DNA of 64,000 nt, taken from NCBI GenBank assembly GCA_022072055.1, contig JAJVIK010000006.1, forward strand, positions 124,001 through 188,000, read 5' to 3'. Source of the stretch: a bacterium. GTDB taxonomy: Bacteria; Hinthialibacterota; Hinthialibacteria; OLB16. Shown piece by piece: positions 1 through 7,439 of the stretch. How positions within the stretch are numbered: the first letter of the stretch is position 1; each line of letters starts with the position of its first letter. Made by a program: the position numbers and the translations under genes. A model generated the notes under the pieces. It was not told where the DNA came from and did not search any database. It saw nothing but the letters and a program-made list of their open reading frames with translations.

Positions 1-1060
1 GGCTCTCCAACACCAATTCCACTTCAAAGCGGTTCGGCGCGGGGTCAAATCCTTCAGCCGAGCCAAGGATGGTCTGACAGACATCGACCGACCATTCGTT
101 GAGGATCTTGACCGAGATGTAGGGCACGCTGAGGTCGCTATCCTCCGAAACAATCGTGAATCGGATCCGCATTGGGCTGAACTGGCGAAAGGCGCGCGCC
201 TCGTCGCCGTCGCCATCTAAGAGTGTGACCCGCTCCAAACGCATCCGCTGGTCTCCCAAGCGGTTGGTCACCGCATAGGGGACTCCCCCCACCCCGATCT
301 GATACTGGTGCTGCCAGACCAAGGCGGCGTACTGATGGGTCACCACTTTGGGCGGCCCATCCATCAGGATGCCTCCGTCCGAGAGCATCACCACCCGGTC
401 GCAGAAGTTCTCGAGGATCGAGAGATCATGCGAGACAAGCAGGATGGTTTTTCGGCGCGCCTTGAAGCGCCGGAAGATGTCCACCGCCGACTCCCGGAAG
501 AGGGCGTCCCCCACCGCGAAAATCTCATCCAAGATCAGGATGTCCGGATCCAGGTGGCTGGCGATGGAAAACCCCAGGCGCTGGACCATTCCCGTGGAGT
601 AGTGCTTGATGGGGGTCTTGGCGAAGCGCGAAAGGCCGGCATCGCTGAAGATGGCCTCCATTTTCGCGTTCAGGTCTCTCTCCGGAAGCCCGAGGATCAC
701 GCCGTTGAGCAGCACATTCTCCTCGCCGGTCATCTCGGGGTGGAACCCGGCGCCGAGTTCCAGGAGCGAGGCCACCCTGCCCGAAACCGAGAGGGTCCCG
801 TCACTGGGGTGGGTGATCCCCGCGATGAGCTTGAGCAGGGTGCTTTTCCCGGCTCCGTTGGCCCCGCAGATTCCCAGCGCCTGTCCCTTGGGAACATCCA
901 GGTCGATCCCTCGCAGGACTTCGAGCACATCCAGATGCCGTCCCCTCACCTTCCGGAGGAACAGGGATTTGAGCGAGCGCTCCTCGTCGCTTCCGAGATA
1001 ATAGCGCTTGGAAAGCCCCCGCGCGCGGATGGCCAAGTCTTCGGGCAGGTTGTCACTCAT
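1..1060 (-). CDS. wzt: Wzt-type polysaccharide ABC exporter ATPase (3' truncated by window edge)
   Basis: My own reading of the reverse strand from the ATG at 1060 gives MSDNLPEDLAIRARGL and an open frame to the window edge, so the C-terminus is missing. Walker A is NGAGKSTLLKL and Walker B is ILILDEIFAVGD. The signature is YSTGMVQRLGFSIA in place of LSGGQ, which is typical of the Wzt/TagH family that energises export of lipid-linked O-antigen, capsule or teichoic-type polymer. The ATPase domain fills about residues 1-245. The rest (AYAALVWQHQYQ and beyond) looks like the start of a Wzt C-terminal beta-sandwich that recognises the glycan end. It lies 27 bp downstream of the sugar transferase gene and is probably co-transcribed. 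The likely permease partner is 40 kb away (41305-42129). Confidence 0.9.
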   Translation of the reverse strand, partial: MSDNLPEDLAIRARGLSKRYYLGSDEERSLKSLFLRKVRGRHLDVLEVLRGIDLDVPKGQALGICGANGAGKSTLLKLIAGITHPSDGTLSVSGRVASLLELGAGFHPEMTGEENVLLNGVILGLPERDLNAKMEAIFSDAGLSRFAKTPIKHYSTGMVQRLGFSIASHLDPDILILDEIFAVGDALFRESAVDIFRRFKARRKTILLVSHDLSILENFCDRVVMLSDGGILMDGPPKVVTHQYAALVWQHQYQIGVGGVPYAVTNRLGDQRMRLERVTLLDGDGDEARAFRQFSPMRIRFTIVSEDSDLSVPYISVKILNEWSVDVCQTILGSAEGFDPAPNRFEVELVLES

Positions 1061-1087
1061 GAGTGGGAATCGGGTTTGAAACTCGGA

Positions 1088-2560
1088 TCAATAGGCCCCT
1101 TTGCCGAACAAAACCACAGGAATGGTTCGGACCAGGATCACCAGATCGAGCAGGAACGAGCGGTTCTGAATGTAATAGAAGTCATATTCCAGGTTGGCGT
1201 GAAGCGGCAGGTTCTTGCGCCCGAGAATCTGCCACAGGCCGGTGACTCCCGGCGGCACGCGCAGGCGGCTGAGCTGCCAGGGTTCATAGCGCGCCACGAG
1301 CGTGGGCATCTCCGGGCGCGGCCCCACCAGGGTCATCTCCCCGCGCAGCACATTGTAGATTTGGGGAATCTCATCGAGCGAGGTGCGCCTCAGCCAAGCC
1401 CCCAGGCGGCCCAGCACGCGCGGATCGCCCGGCCCGTTGGGGGCCTCGGCATACTCATCGGCGTCCGGGCGCATCGTGCGGAGCTTCACCATCCAGAACT
1501 CCTTCCCATCCAACCCCGCGCGCCTTTGCCAAAAGAAGGGGCTCGCGCCGCTCTTGTAGCGGATGATCGGCGCCAGGACCGCACAGACCAGGAACGCGAG
1601 TGGAGCAAGCAGCGCCGCCACCGTGATGTCCAGGCCGCGCTTCAGGACCAGGTAACCGGGATGAGGGGAGCCCGGCCCCAAGTTCGCCACCAACACCCCA
1701 TCAATCTCCTCCACTCCCACCGAGCGGTTCACCAGCACGGTCGAAAGGTCATGACACACAAAACGGAAATGCACATCATGGTTCGAAGGGCAGCGCGAGA
1801 TCAGGTTGAGAATCTCCGCCTGGGACAATCCCTCGGAGGCGAAAACCACCTGGTCGATCCCGCCCACCTCGAGAATCTTGGGGAGCTGACCGATGTCCCC
1901 GAGCACATCCTTCGGTATCACCCCGGGAGGGGTCTCGGGCTCCTCGCCCACGCGAAGCACGCCGACCACCTGATGCTCGCGGACAGTCGCCCCGACAAGC
2001 CGCCGCCAGCTCTCCTGCGCGAGCGGCCCAGACCCCACCAGGACCGTGCGGACCCGCCCGTAGCCGCGCTTCCGCAGCTGGATTTCGATCCATCTCACCA
2101 AACTGCGCGACAGGAACAGAGCCACGAAGTTCAGGGCGCACACCGGCAGGACAATCGAGCGTCCCGGATCGAGCGAACCCTTGGCGAGATATCCGAACGA
2201 GAGCAGTCCCATCGAAAAGAGAGCGGAGGCCCGCACCAAGTCCTTGCCCTGTTTGAGCGGCGCCAATTCGAGGGGGCGTGAGTAGAGATCGCACAAGGCG
2301 TTGGCGACCCACCACCAGATCACGACAAAGAACAGGGACACCTGATAGTGCCAGAACGGGTTGATCGGGCGGTCAATGGAGAAGCGCAGAGCGGTCACCC
2401 CCAGCCACAGCCCCGCCGACATCACGCCATCAAACAACAGCAGGAGATGAAGCCCCCAGCGCCACAGAAAGCGTGCTACCGCATCCCCCCGCGACCCAGC
2501 CAGCGTGAGCAGAGGCACCGTAGTAGGAAGCGCGGATTGCCGACCAGATATCTCTTCCAT
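1088..2560 (-). CDS. Polyprenyl-phosphate sugar-1-phosphate transferase (WbaP/WcaJ family)
   Basis: About 490 residues. The N-terminal half carries hydrophobic membrane helices and a CoA-binding-like region (VLVGSG at about residue 150). The C-terminal bacterial sugar transferase domain starts at LKRGLDITVA and holds the hallmark KLRTMRPDAD, RRTSLDEIPQIYNVL, GEMTLVGPRPE and PPGVTGLWQI. The family transfers a hexose-1-phosphate from UDP-sugar to undecaprenyl phosphate, the first step of O-antigen or exopolysaccharide units, at the inner membrane. I chose the ATG at 2560, with GGAG about 10 nt upstream; an upstream in-frame start at 2629 is possible. The start lies inside the preceding glycosyltransferase gene (85 bp overlap), suggesting tight coupling. 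Next downstream is the Wzt-like ATPase. Confidence 0.9.
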   Translation of the reverse strand: MEEISGRQSALPTTVPLLTLAGSRGDAVARFLWRWGLHLLLLFDGVMSAGLWLGVTALRFSIDRPINPFWHYQVSLFFVVIWWWVANALCDLYSRPLELAPLKQGKDLVRASALFSMGLLSFGYLAKGSLDPGRSIVLPVCALNFVALFLSRSLVRWIEIQLRKRGYGRVRTVLVGSGPLAQESWRRLVGATVREHQVVGVLRVGEEPETPPGVIPKDVLGDIGQLPKILEVGGIDQVVFASEGLSQAEILNLISRCPSNHDVHFRFVCHDLSTVLVNRSVGVEEIDGVLVANLGPGSPHPGYLVLKRGLDITVAALLAPLAFLVCAVLAPIIRYKSGASPFFWQRRAGLDGKEFWMVKLRTMRPDADEYAEAPNGPGDPRVLGRLGAWLRRTSLDEIPQIYNVLRGEMTLVGPRPEMPTLVARYEPWQLSRLRVPPGVTGLWQILGRKNLPLHANLEYDFYYIQNRSFLLDLVILVRTIPVVLFGKGAY

Positions 2561-3276
2561 AACCGTCCAGGCTCCATCAGCAGCCGGTAAAGCCATTCCA
2601 ATCCCAGAGGCCCCATCCAGCCCGGGCACCTGGAGAGGCCGCCGCCATCATACTCGAAAAGGGCGCCCACCGACCAGTAGAGCCGAACGGGGAATTCGGT
2701 CCGGTGAGTCTCGATCCATTCCTCTTGAAGGGGAACCCCAAGTCCGACCAAAAGCAGGTCCGGTCGGGCCGCGAGGAGCTCTTGATGGCAGCCCTGCCAG
2801 TCCGCGACCCCGGTATAGCCGTCCCGGACAAAGTTTATCACAAGTTGAGGAATTCTATCCATATAGATTTTGCGGACCCGTTCCGCCGCGCCCGGCGATC
2901 CCCCCAGAAAACCCACGCTCCACCCCCTTCGCGCGCACAGCTCGAGCACCTCGGGCAGGAAATCGGCCCCGGTGTTCCGGGGGGGACACCAGGCCCCAAG
3001 CAGCTTGCAGCCGAGCTGGATCCCCGCCCCGTCCACATACACCAGGTCGGCCCGATTCAAGAGCTCCCCAACTCGAGGGTCATCCGCCGACTGATTGGAT
3101 ACCGCCACATTCAAGTAAGCGAAGCGCTTCTGTCCCGGCTCCTCAAGCGCGCGCTCGAAGCAAGAAAGCAGCTCCGCGCGGTCGAGGCGATGGATTCTGA
3201 CCCCGAGGAAATCGAACGCGCTGGCGGGGAATGGGGGCAGCCAAGGCATGGCCGGAGAATGGTAAGAAACCCCCAT
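2476..3276 (-). CDS. WecG/TagA/CpsF family glycosyltransferase
   Basis: 266 residues, the usual family length. It holds the typical N-terminal NVAVSNQSADD followed by ADLVYVDGAGIQLG, the central GWSVGFLGGSPGAAERV and the family signature LLLVGLGVPLQEEWI. Members are GT26 enzymes that add an N-acetyl-mannosaminyl-type sugar (UDP-ManNAc or ManNAcA) to a polyprenyl-diphosphate-linked acceptor; the exact sugar cannot be read from sequence. It is the first gene of a minus-strand unit with the sugar transferase and Wzt-like ATPase, and overlaps the former. Two ATG starts are possible (3276 and 3249); neither has a clear Shine-Dalgarno sequence. It is divergent from the Hpt gene, with about 70 bp between them. 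Confidence 0.88.
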   Translation of the reverse strand: MGVSYHSPAMPWLPPFPASAFDFLGVRIHRLDRAELLSCFERALEEPGQKRFAYLNVAVSNQSADDPRVGELLNRADLVYVDGAGIQLGCKLLGAWCPPRNTGADFLPEVLELCARRGWSVGFLGGSPGAAERVRKIYMDRIPQLVINFVRDGYTGVADWQGCHQELLAARPDLLLVGLGVPLQEEWIETHRTEFPVRLYWSVGALFEYDGGGLSRCPGWMGPLGLEWLYRLLMEPGRLWKRYLVGNPRFLLRCLCSRWLGRGGMR

Positions 3277-3281
3277 CGGGA

Positions 3282-3310
3282 TGGAAATAGGACACCCTGG
3301 AGTTTATAGT
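3282..3310 (+). promoter_or_regulatory. Candidate promoter for the Hpt gene
   Basis: TGGAAA at 3282-3287 and TATAGT at 3305-3310 are separated by exactly 17 bp, a sigma70-like arrangement with 4/6 and 5/6 matches. It sits in the divergent gap 38 bp before the Hpt start. Found by eye only. Confidence 0.4.
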
Positions 3311-3347
3311 TCCTGGTGCGAGTTGGGGGATTTGAAGGAGACCGCGC

Positions 3348-3689
3348 ATGGCCAAGGAACCGACATTGCTGCTGGAGGAGCTCCTGAACCGAATCGGCGG
3401 CGACCGGGAGTTCGCCATGGAGCTCCTGAGCGAGTGGGTCGATGGTCTGACCCGCGATCTCTCCGAGCTGGGACAGGCGATTGAAAAGAAGGACCTGGAC
3501 AGCCTGCGCCACAAAGCCCACTCCATGCGCGGTTCGGCCCTCAATCTGTCGGCCAAGGAGTTCGCGCGCCTCGCGGGTCTGTGCGAGATGGCCGGTCGAG
3601 ATGGGGATCTGGAGGCCGCGCGCGCCACCCTCCCGCTCTTGAACGAGGAAGCCGAAACCCTGCTTTCCATCATCCCCGGCCTGGGTTGA
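3348..3689 (+). CDS. Hpt-domain histidine phosphotransfer protein
   Basis: 113 residues forming a single Hpt four-helix-bundle domain. The phosphorylation motif is AHSMRGSALNLSA, with H58 the likely phospho-acceptor, matching the HxxxGxA pattern of Hpt proteins. Such proteins relay phosphate between receiver domains in multistep phosphorelays. The start is set by AAGGAG at 3335-3340, 7 nt before the ATG. No histidine kinase or receiver gene lies in the window, so it is an orphan here. The YqeY-family gene follows after 12 bp and is probably co-transcribed. Confidence 0.85.
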   Translation: MAKEPTLLLEELLNRIGGDREFAMELLSEWVDGLTRDLSELGQAIEKKDLDSLRHKAHSMRGSALNLSAKEFARLAGLCEMAGRDGDLEAARATLPLLNEEAETLLSIIPGLG

Positions 3690-3701
3690 GAGGTTTTGCC
3701 G

Positions 3702-4160
3702 ATGTCCCTTTCCGAGCGAATATCCGAGGATCTCAAGGCCGCGATGAAGGCCAAGGACGAGGTTCGCCTGAGGACCGTGCGAAGCATCCGCGCGGAGATC
3801 CTCAAGAAGGAGAAGGAGGGCAAGGGCGCGCCCACCGATGAGCAGATCATTCAGGCCATTTCCCGCCTGGTGAACCAGCACCGGGAGAGCATCGAGCAGT
3901 TCACCAAGGGGGGGCGTCAGGATTTGGTGGACTCCGAGTCCGCCGAACTGGCCATCCTGGAGGAATACCTCCCGGCCAGCCTTTCCAACGAGGAAGTCGA
4001 GCGGATCGTGGTCGAAACCCTTCAAGAACTTGGAATCGCCAGTCCCAGGGACATGGGCAAGGCCATGGGCGCGGTGATGCAGCGCCTCAAGCAAACCGGG
4101 AAGCTCTTCGAGGGCGGGATGGTTAACCAGCTCGTCAAATCCAGACTGTCCACTTCGTGA
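3702..4160 (+). CDS. yqeY: GatB/YqeY family protein
   Basis: 152 residues, the normal size of YqeY proteins, which share the tRNA-binding tail domain of the GatB amidotransferase subunit. Typical features are LSERISEDLKAAMKAKDEVRLRTVR at the N-terminus, the central EEYLPASLSNEE and the C-terminal RDMGKAMGAVMQRL plus GKLFEGGMVNQLVK. Its role in the cell is poorly defined; a link to tRNA-dependent amidation is inferred from homology. I prefer the ATG at 3702 (GAGAGG about 9 nt upstream) over an in-frame TTG at 3696. It lies 12 bp after the Hpt gene. A small inverted repeat GGATAT/ATATCC at 4184-4201 follows, without a T-run. Confidence 0.9.
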   Translation: MSLSERISEDLKAAMKAKDEVRLRTVRSIRAEILKKEKEGKGAPTDEQIIQAISRLVNQHRESIEQFTKGGRQDLVDSESAELAILEEYLPASLSNEEVERIVVETLQELGIASPRDMGKAMGAVMQRLKQTGKLFEGGMVNQLVKSRLSTS

Positions 4161-4218
4161 CCCATCCCGGAGGCTCTTGGTTGGGATATTTCTTCATATC
4201 CTCCTCCACATTTCCGGA

Positions 4219-4247
4219 TTGCGTAGGAGGCAATCAAGTACTAGAAT
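4219..4247 (+). promoter_or_regulatory. Candidate promoter for the redox operon
   Basis: TTGCGT at 4219-4224 and TAGAAT at 4242-4247, spaced by 17 bp, lie about 80 bp before the first gene of the redox operon. An AGGAGG-like string lies inside the spacer but is too far from any good start codon to be its ribosome site. Confidence 0.4.
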
Positions 4248-4325
4248 ACAGTGTGTAAAGACCCGGAGACCGGATCCACAAGGTTTTCGGGCCGACAAGG
4301 ACAACCGCTGTTGAAAGATCCGCCC

Positions 4326-5735
4326 ATGTTCAACAAGGTCCTCTTTTCCCTTTTGATCACTCTGTGTGTCGCGCTTCTGCTGCTCTGGCGCGTGGGACCA
4401 CCCAAGGTCGCGATTGCGCCGCGCCTGCCGATCCCCGAAAACCAAGGGAAACCCAAGGCCCCCAAGGCCGAAGAAGCCTCCAATCCCGGGACCCTGGTCC
4501 ATTCCTCCGGGACCCCCTCCGCCGACACCGGCTCCTGGCCTCAGTTCCGGGGCGCGGATAGACGCAACATCGCCGCAGGTTTCTCCATCCCGGACACATG
4601 GCCAGCCGGAGGCCCGCCGGTGCTCTGGAAGCTACCCGTGGGCGAGGGCCACGCCGGTCCAGCCATCCACAAGGGCCGGGTTTTCCTCCTCGACTATGAC
4701 GAAGCCAAGAAGGAGGATGTCGTCCGCTGCCTGTCGCTGGCCGACGGGAAGGACATTTGGCGCTACAGCTACACCTCCAAGGTCAAGCGCAATCACGGAA
4801 TGTCTCGCACCACCCCGGCGGTGAGTGACCGGTTCCTGGTGACCCTCGGTCCCAACGCCCATGTCCATTGCCTGCATCCGGAAACCGGAAGCCTCTACTG
4901 GAAGAAGGACCTGGTCGCCGAATATGGGACCCAGGTTCCCGAGTGGTATGCGGGACAATGCCCCCTGATCGATGGGGACCATGTCCTGCTCGCGCCGGGC
5001 GGGAAGTGTCTTCTCACCGCCATCGATCTCGCCACCGGGAACACAGTGTGGGAAACCCCCAACCCCAAGGGGTGGAAAATGAGCCACTCCTCCATCGCTC
5101 CCGCCGAGTTCGAGGGCGAGAAAGAGTACCTGTGGTGTTCGGCGGAAGGGGCGGTGGCGGTCTCCGCCAAGGATGGCGCGCTCCTTTGGGACCTTCCCGA
5201 ATGGCGCATCCGCATCGCTACGGTCCCCTCGCCGGCGGATCTGGGGCAAGGACGGATCCTCTTCAGCGGGGGGTATGGCGCCGGGGCGCTCGCGGTGAAA
5301 CAGGTTCGGAAGGATGGCAAGATCGAGTTGGAAACCCTCTATCGGACCGAACCGGATGTGTTTGGGGCCGACCAACACACCCCGATCCTTGTGGATGGCC
5401 TGATCTACGCGGTCATTCCGGGGGGGAAACTCACCTGTCTCACGCCCGAAGGCAAGGTTCATTGGTCTCTTGCCGACCTGAACTTCGGCCTCGGCCCCTT
5501 CTTGTTCGTGGATGGGAAGCTCTTGATCCAGGATGACGATCACGACTCCCCCGGCGCGCTCTGCCTCTACCGAGTGGACGCCAAAGGCGCGAGCCAGCTC
5601 GCCTCCGCGAAGATTCTGGAGGGGCATGAGGCCTGGGGTCCGATGGCCTTTGCGGACGGCAAGCTGATCCTGCGTGACTCAAAGACCCTGGTCTGCATCG
5701 ATCTCACAAAACCCGGGGGGCCGCCGAGCTCCTGA
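4326..5735 (+). CDS. Membrane-anchored PQQ-like beta-propeller protein
   Basis: 469 residues. The first about 22 form a hydrophobic anchor or uncleaved signal (MFNKVLFSLLITLCVALLLL), followed by a Pro-rich linker and a PQQ_2-type beta-propeller starting at SWPQFRGADRRNIAAG. Repeated blades contain motifs such as LSLADGKDIWRY, HPETGSLYWKK, DLATGNTVWE and TPEGKVHWSL. The family includes BamB-like scaffolds and quinoprotein-like propellers; nothing shows that PQQ is actually bound. The start is the ATG at 4326, giving a proper signal, rather than a GTG at 4251. It is the first gene of the redox operon; the Tat-type polyferredoxin follows after 27 bp, which suggests a periplasmic partner role. 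Confidence 0.85.
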   Translation: MFNKVLFSLLITLCVALLLLWRVGPPKVAIAPRLPIPENQGKPKAPKAEEASNPGTLVHSSGTPSADTGSWPQFRGADRRNIAAGFSIPDTWPAGGPPVLWKLPVGEGHAGPAIHKGRVFLLDYDEAKKEDVVRCLSLADGKDIWRYSYTSKVKRNHGMSRTTPAVSDRFLVTLGPNAHVHCLHPETGSLYWKKDLVAEYGTQVPEWYAGQCPLIDGDHVLLAPGGKCLLTAIDLATGNTVWETPNPKGWKMSHSSIAPAEFEGEKEYLWCSAEGAVAVSAKDGALLWDLPEWRIRIATVPSPADLGQGRILFSGGYGAGALAVKQVRKDGKIELETLYRTEPDVFGADQHTPILVDGLIYAVIPGGKLTCLTPEGKVHWSLADLNFGLGPFLFVDGKLLIQDDDHDSPGALCLYRVDAKGASQLASAKILEGHEAWGPMAFADGKLILRDSKTLVCIDLTKPGGPPSS

Positions 5736-5762
5736 CCCCCATGCGCACAGAGGTGAAACACC

Positions 5763-6335
5763 ATGTCTCAAGACACCCCTAATCCCACCCAGGACCGCCG
5801 AGGGTTCCTCCAGAGGGCCGCCCAAGGGCTGGGCCTGTTCTTCCTCGGGGGCGTGGGCGGGAAGCTGGTTTCCGACACGCTCAGCGAGGAGATGGTGTGG
5901 CAGGTCAACCCGGACAAGTGTGTCTACTGCGACAAGTGCGCCACCGAATGCGTGCTCACCCCCTCGGCCGGCAAGGCGGTCCAGCAATACTCCATCTGCG
6001 GTTACTGTCGGCTGTGCACCGGGTATTTCCCCACCGATGCCCCCGCGCTGCATGAGGGCGCGGAAAACCAGATCTGCCCGGTCGGCGCGATCAAACGCGT
6101 CTACATCGAGGAGCCGTATTACGAATACTCCATCGACCGCAACCTGTGCATCGGTTGCGCGCGCTGTGTGAAGGGTTGCACGCTCTATGGCAACGGCTCG
6201 TTCTTCATGCAGATCCAGCGCGACTTGTGTCTCAACTGCAACCAGTGCGCGATCGCCCTGGTGTGCGACGGGAAAGCGATCAGCCGGGTGCCCGCCGGAA
6301 CCCAGTATCTCGCCAAAGGGAGTTGGCGGGCATGA
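5763..6335 (+). CDS. Tat-type periplasmic polyferredoxin (four 4Fe-4S clusters)
   Basis: 190 residues. It begins with a twin-arginine signal (DRRGFLQ, then a short hydrophobic stretch to about residue 35), implying folded export with clusters inserted. There are 16 cysteines: C53/56/59/63, C79/82/85, C105, C129/132/135/139 and C156/159/162/168, enough for four [4Fe-4S] clusters. This suits an electron wire between a membrane Fe-S protein and a periplasmic partner, like NrfC/HybA/NapG-type subunits. The stop overlaps the next gene by ATGA, so stoichiometric coupling with the NapH-like protein is likely, mirroring NapG-NapH pairs. The precise redox partners are unknown. Confidence 0.88.
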   Translation: MSQDTPNPTQDRRGFLQRAAQGLGLFFLGGVGGKLVSDTLSEEMVWQVNPDKCVYCDKCATECVLTPSAGKAVQQYSICGYCRLCTGYFPTDAPALHEGAENQICPVGAIKRVYIEEPYYEYSIDRNLCIGCARCVKGCTLYGNGSFFMQIQRDLCLNCNQCAIALVCDGKAISRVPAGTQYLAKGSWRA

Positions 6336-7438
6336 AGGCGACCTGGCTGCTGCTCGGATTAGGCGTAGCGATACTCGCGGTCGCCGCGGCCGCCGAGCAA
6401 CGCTTCCCCGCGCCCGAATTCGAGGGCGGATACGCTCTGCCGCCGCTGGTGCTCCAACCGCACCGGACAGGGATGTGGCAGACCCTCGACGCCCTCGCCT
6501 TTGGGTTTGCGCTCGCCCTTGGCGCTTGGCTGCTCCATGTGAAAAGGAGCCGTCAAGGGATCTTCCTCCTCAGCCTAGTGTGCCTGTTCTATTTCGGGTT
6601 CTTCAAGCACGGCTGCATCTGCCCGATCGGCTCCACCCAGAACGTGGTCCTCGGGATGGTCGATGCCTCCCAGCCCGTGGCTCTCCCGACCATCGCGGTG
6701 TTCCTCCTGCCGCTGCTCGCGGCGCTCTTTTTAGGCAGGGTTTTCTGCGGAGGGGTGTGCGCGCTGGGGGCCATCCAGGATTTGTTTCTCTGGAGACCGA
6801 TTCGGGTCCCGGAATGGCTTGAAAGCGCGCTCGGCCTCTTGCGGTATTTCTATCTGGGCCTCGCGGTCTATTTCGTGATTGCCGCGCGGCGTTTCATCAT
6901 CTGTGAGTATGACCCCTTTGTAAGCCTGTTTCGTTTCAGCGGGCCATTCTGGAAGTTCGCGTTCGGCGCGGGGTTTCTCGCGGCGGGCCTGTTCATCGCG
7001 CGCCCTTACTGCCGATATCTGTGCCCCTATGGCGGTCTGCTTGCGATCTTCGCTCGCGGGAGCAATTACACCGTGCGGATTACCCCGAAAGAGTGCAGCA
7101 ACTGCACGCTCTGCGACTCGGTCTGCCCGTTCTCCGCGATTGACCGTCCGCGAGAGCGCGGCCTGGTCAGCCCCGGAGCGCGGCTCGCGCTGATTCTCGG
7201 GGGGGTGGTGTCCATCGCGGTTTTCGGCGTGGCGGGGACCCTCCTCTTGGGGTCTTCCGTGGGCGGTTTGCTCCTCGGACTCTGGTTCGGAGGGGTGATC
7301 GCCTCGCGCCTATTCGGCATCGCCTTCCCGGGCTCGCGCGCCGCCTTCGAGGCCGACAAAGGGCGCTGTCTGTCCTGCGCGCGCTGCTACAAGTGGTGTC
7401 CCTATGAGCGCGAGCGCCTCGAGGGCGGGAGGGTGTGA
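6332..7438 (+). CDS. NapH/NosR-like 4Fe-4S membrane electron-transfer protein
   Basis: 368 residues with about six or more hydrophobic helices. It has the two CxxxC motifs of the NapH/NosR/RdxA membrane family, CGGVCALGA and CRYLCPYGG, plus an additional HGCICPIG. Two soluble ferredoxin motifs follow: CSNCTLCDSVCP and, at the C-terminus, CLSCARCYKWCP. Family members pass electrons between the quinol pool or flavins and periplasmic acceptors. The ATG overlaps the polyferredoxin stop (ATGA), and I reject longer upstream extensions of this frame because they run into that gene. Position after a Tat polyferredoxin supports a NapGH-like quinol-oxidising or electron-relay module. Confidence 0.85.
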   Translation: MKATWLLLGLGVAILAVAAAAEQRFPAPEFEGGYALPPLVLQPHRTGMWQTLDALAFGFALALGAWLLHVKRSRQGIFLLSLVCLFYFGFFKHGCICPIGSTQNVVLGMVDASQPVALPTIAVFLLPLLAALFLGRVFCGGVCALGAIQDLFLWRPIRVPEWLESALGLLRYFYLGLAVYFVIAARRFIICEYDPFVSLFRFSGPFWKFAFGAGFLAAGLFIARPYCRYLCPYGGLLAIFARGSNYTVRITPKECSNCTLCDSVCPFSAIDRPRERGLVSPGARLALILGGVVSIAVFGVAGTLLLGSSVGGLLLGLWFGGVIASRLFGIAFPGSRAAFEADKGRCLSCARCYKWCPYERERLEGGRV

Positions 7439-7439
7439 A

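Noticed and set aside
308-2281. 657-codon plus-strand open frame opposite the sugar transferase
   Set aside because: Antisense shadow of a GC-rich gene; no domain, and the minus-strand genes (Wzt, sugar transferase) have unambiguous motifs.
4251-4325. Upstream GTG start for the first propeller gene
   Set aside because: The AGGAGG at 4225-4230 is too far (about 20 bp), and the extension puts a hydrophilic stretch in front of the signal anchor; ATG at 4326 gives a normal signal.
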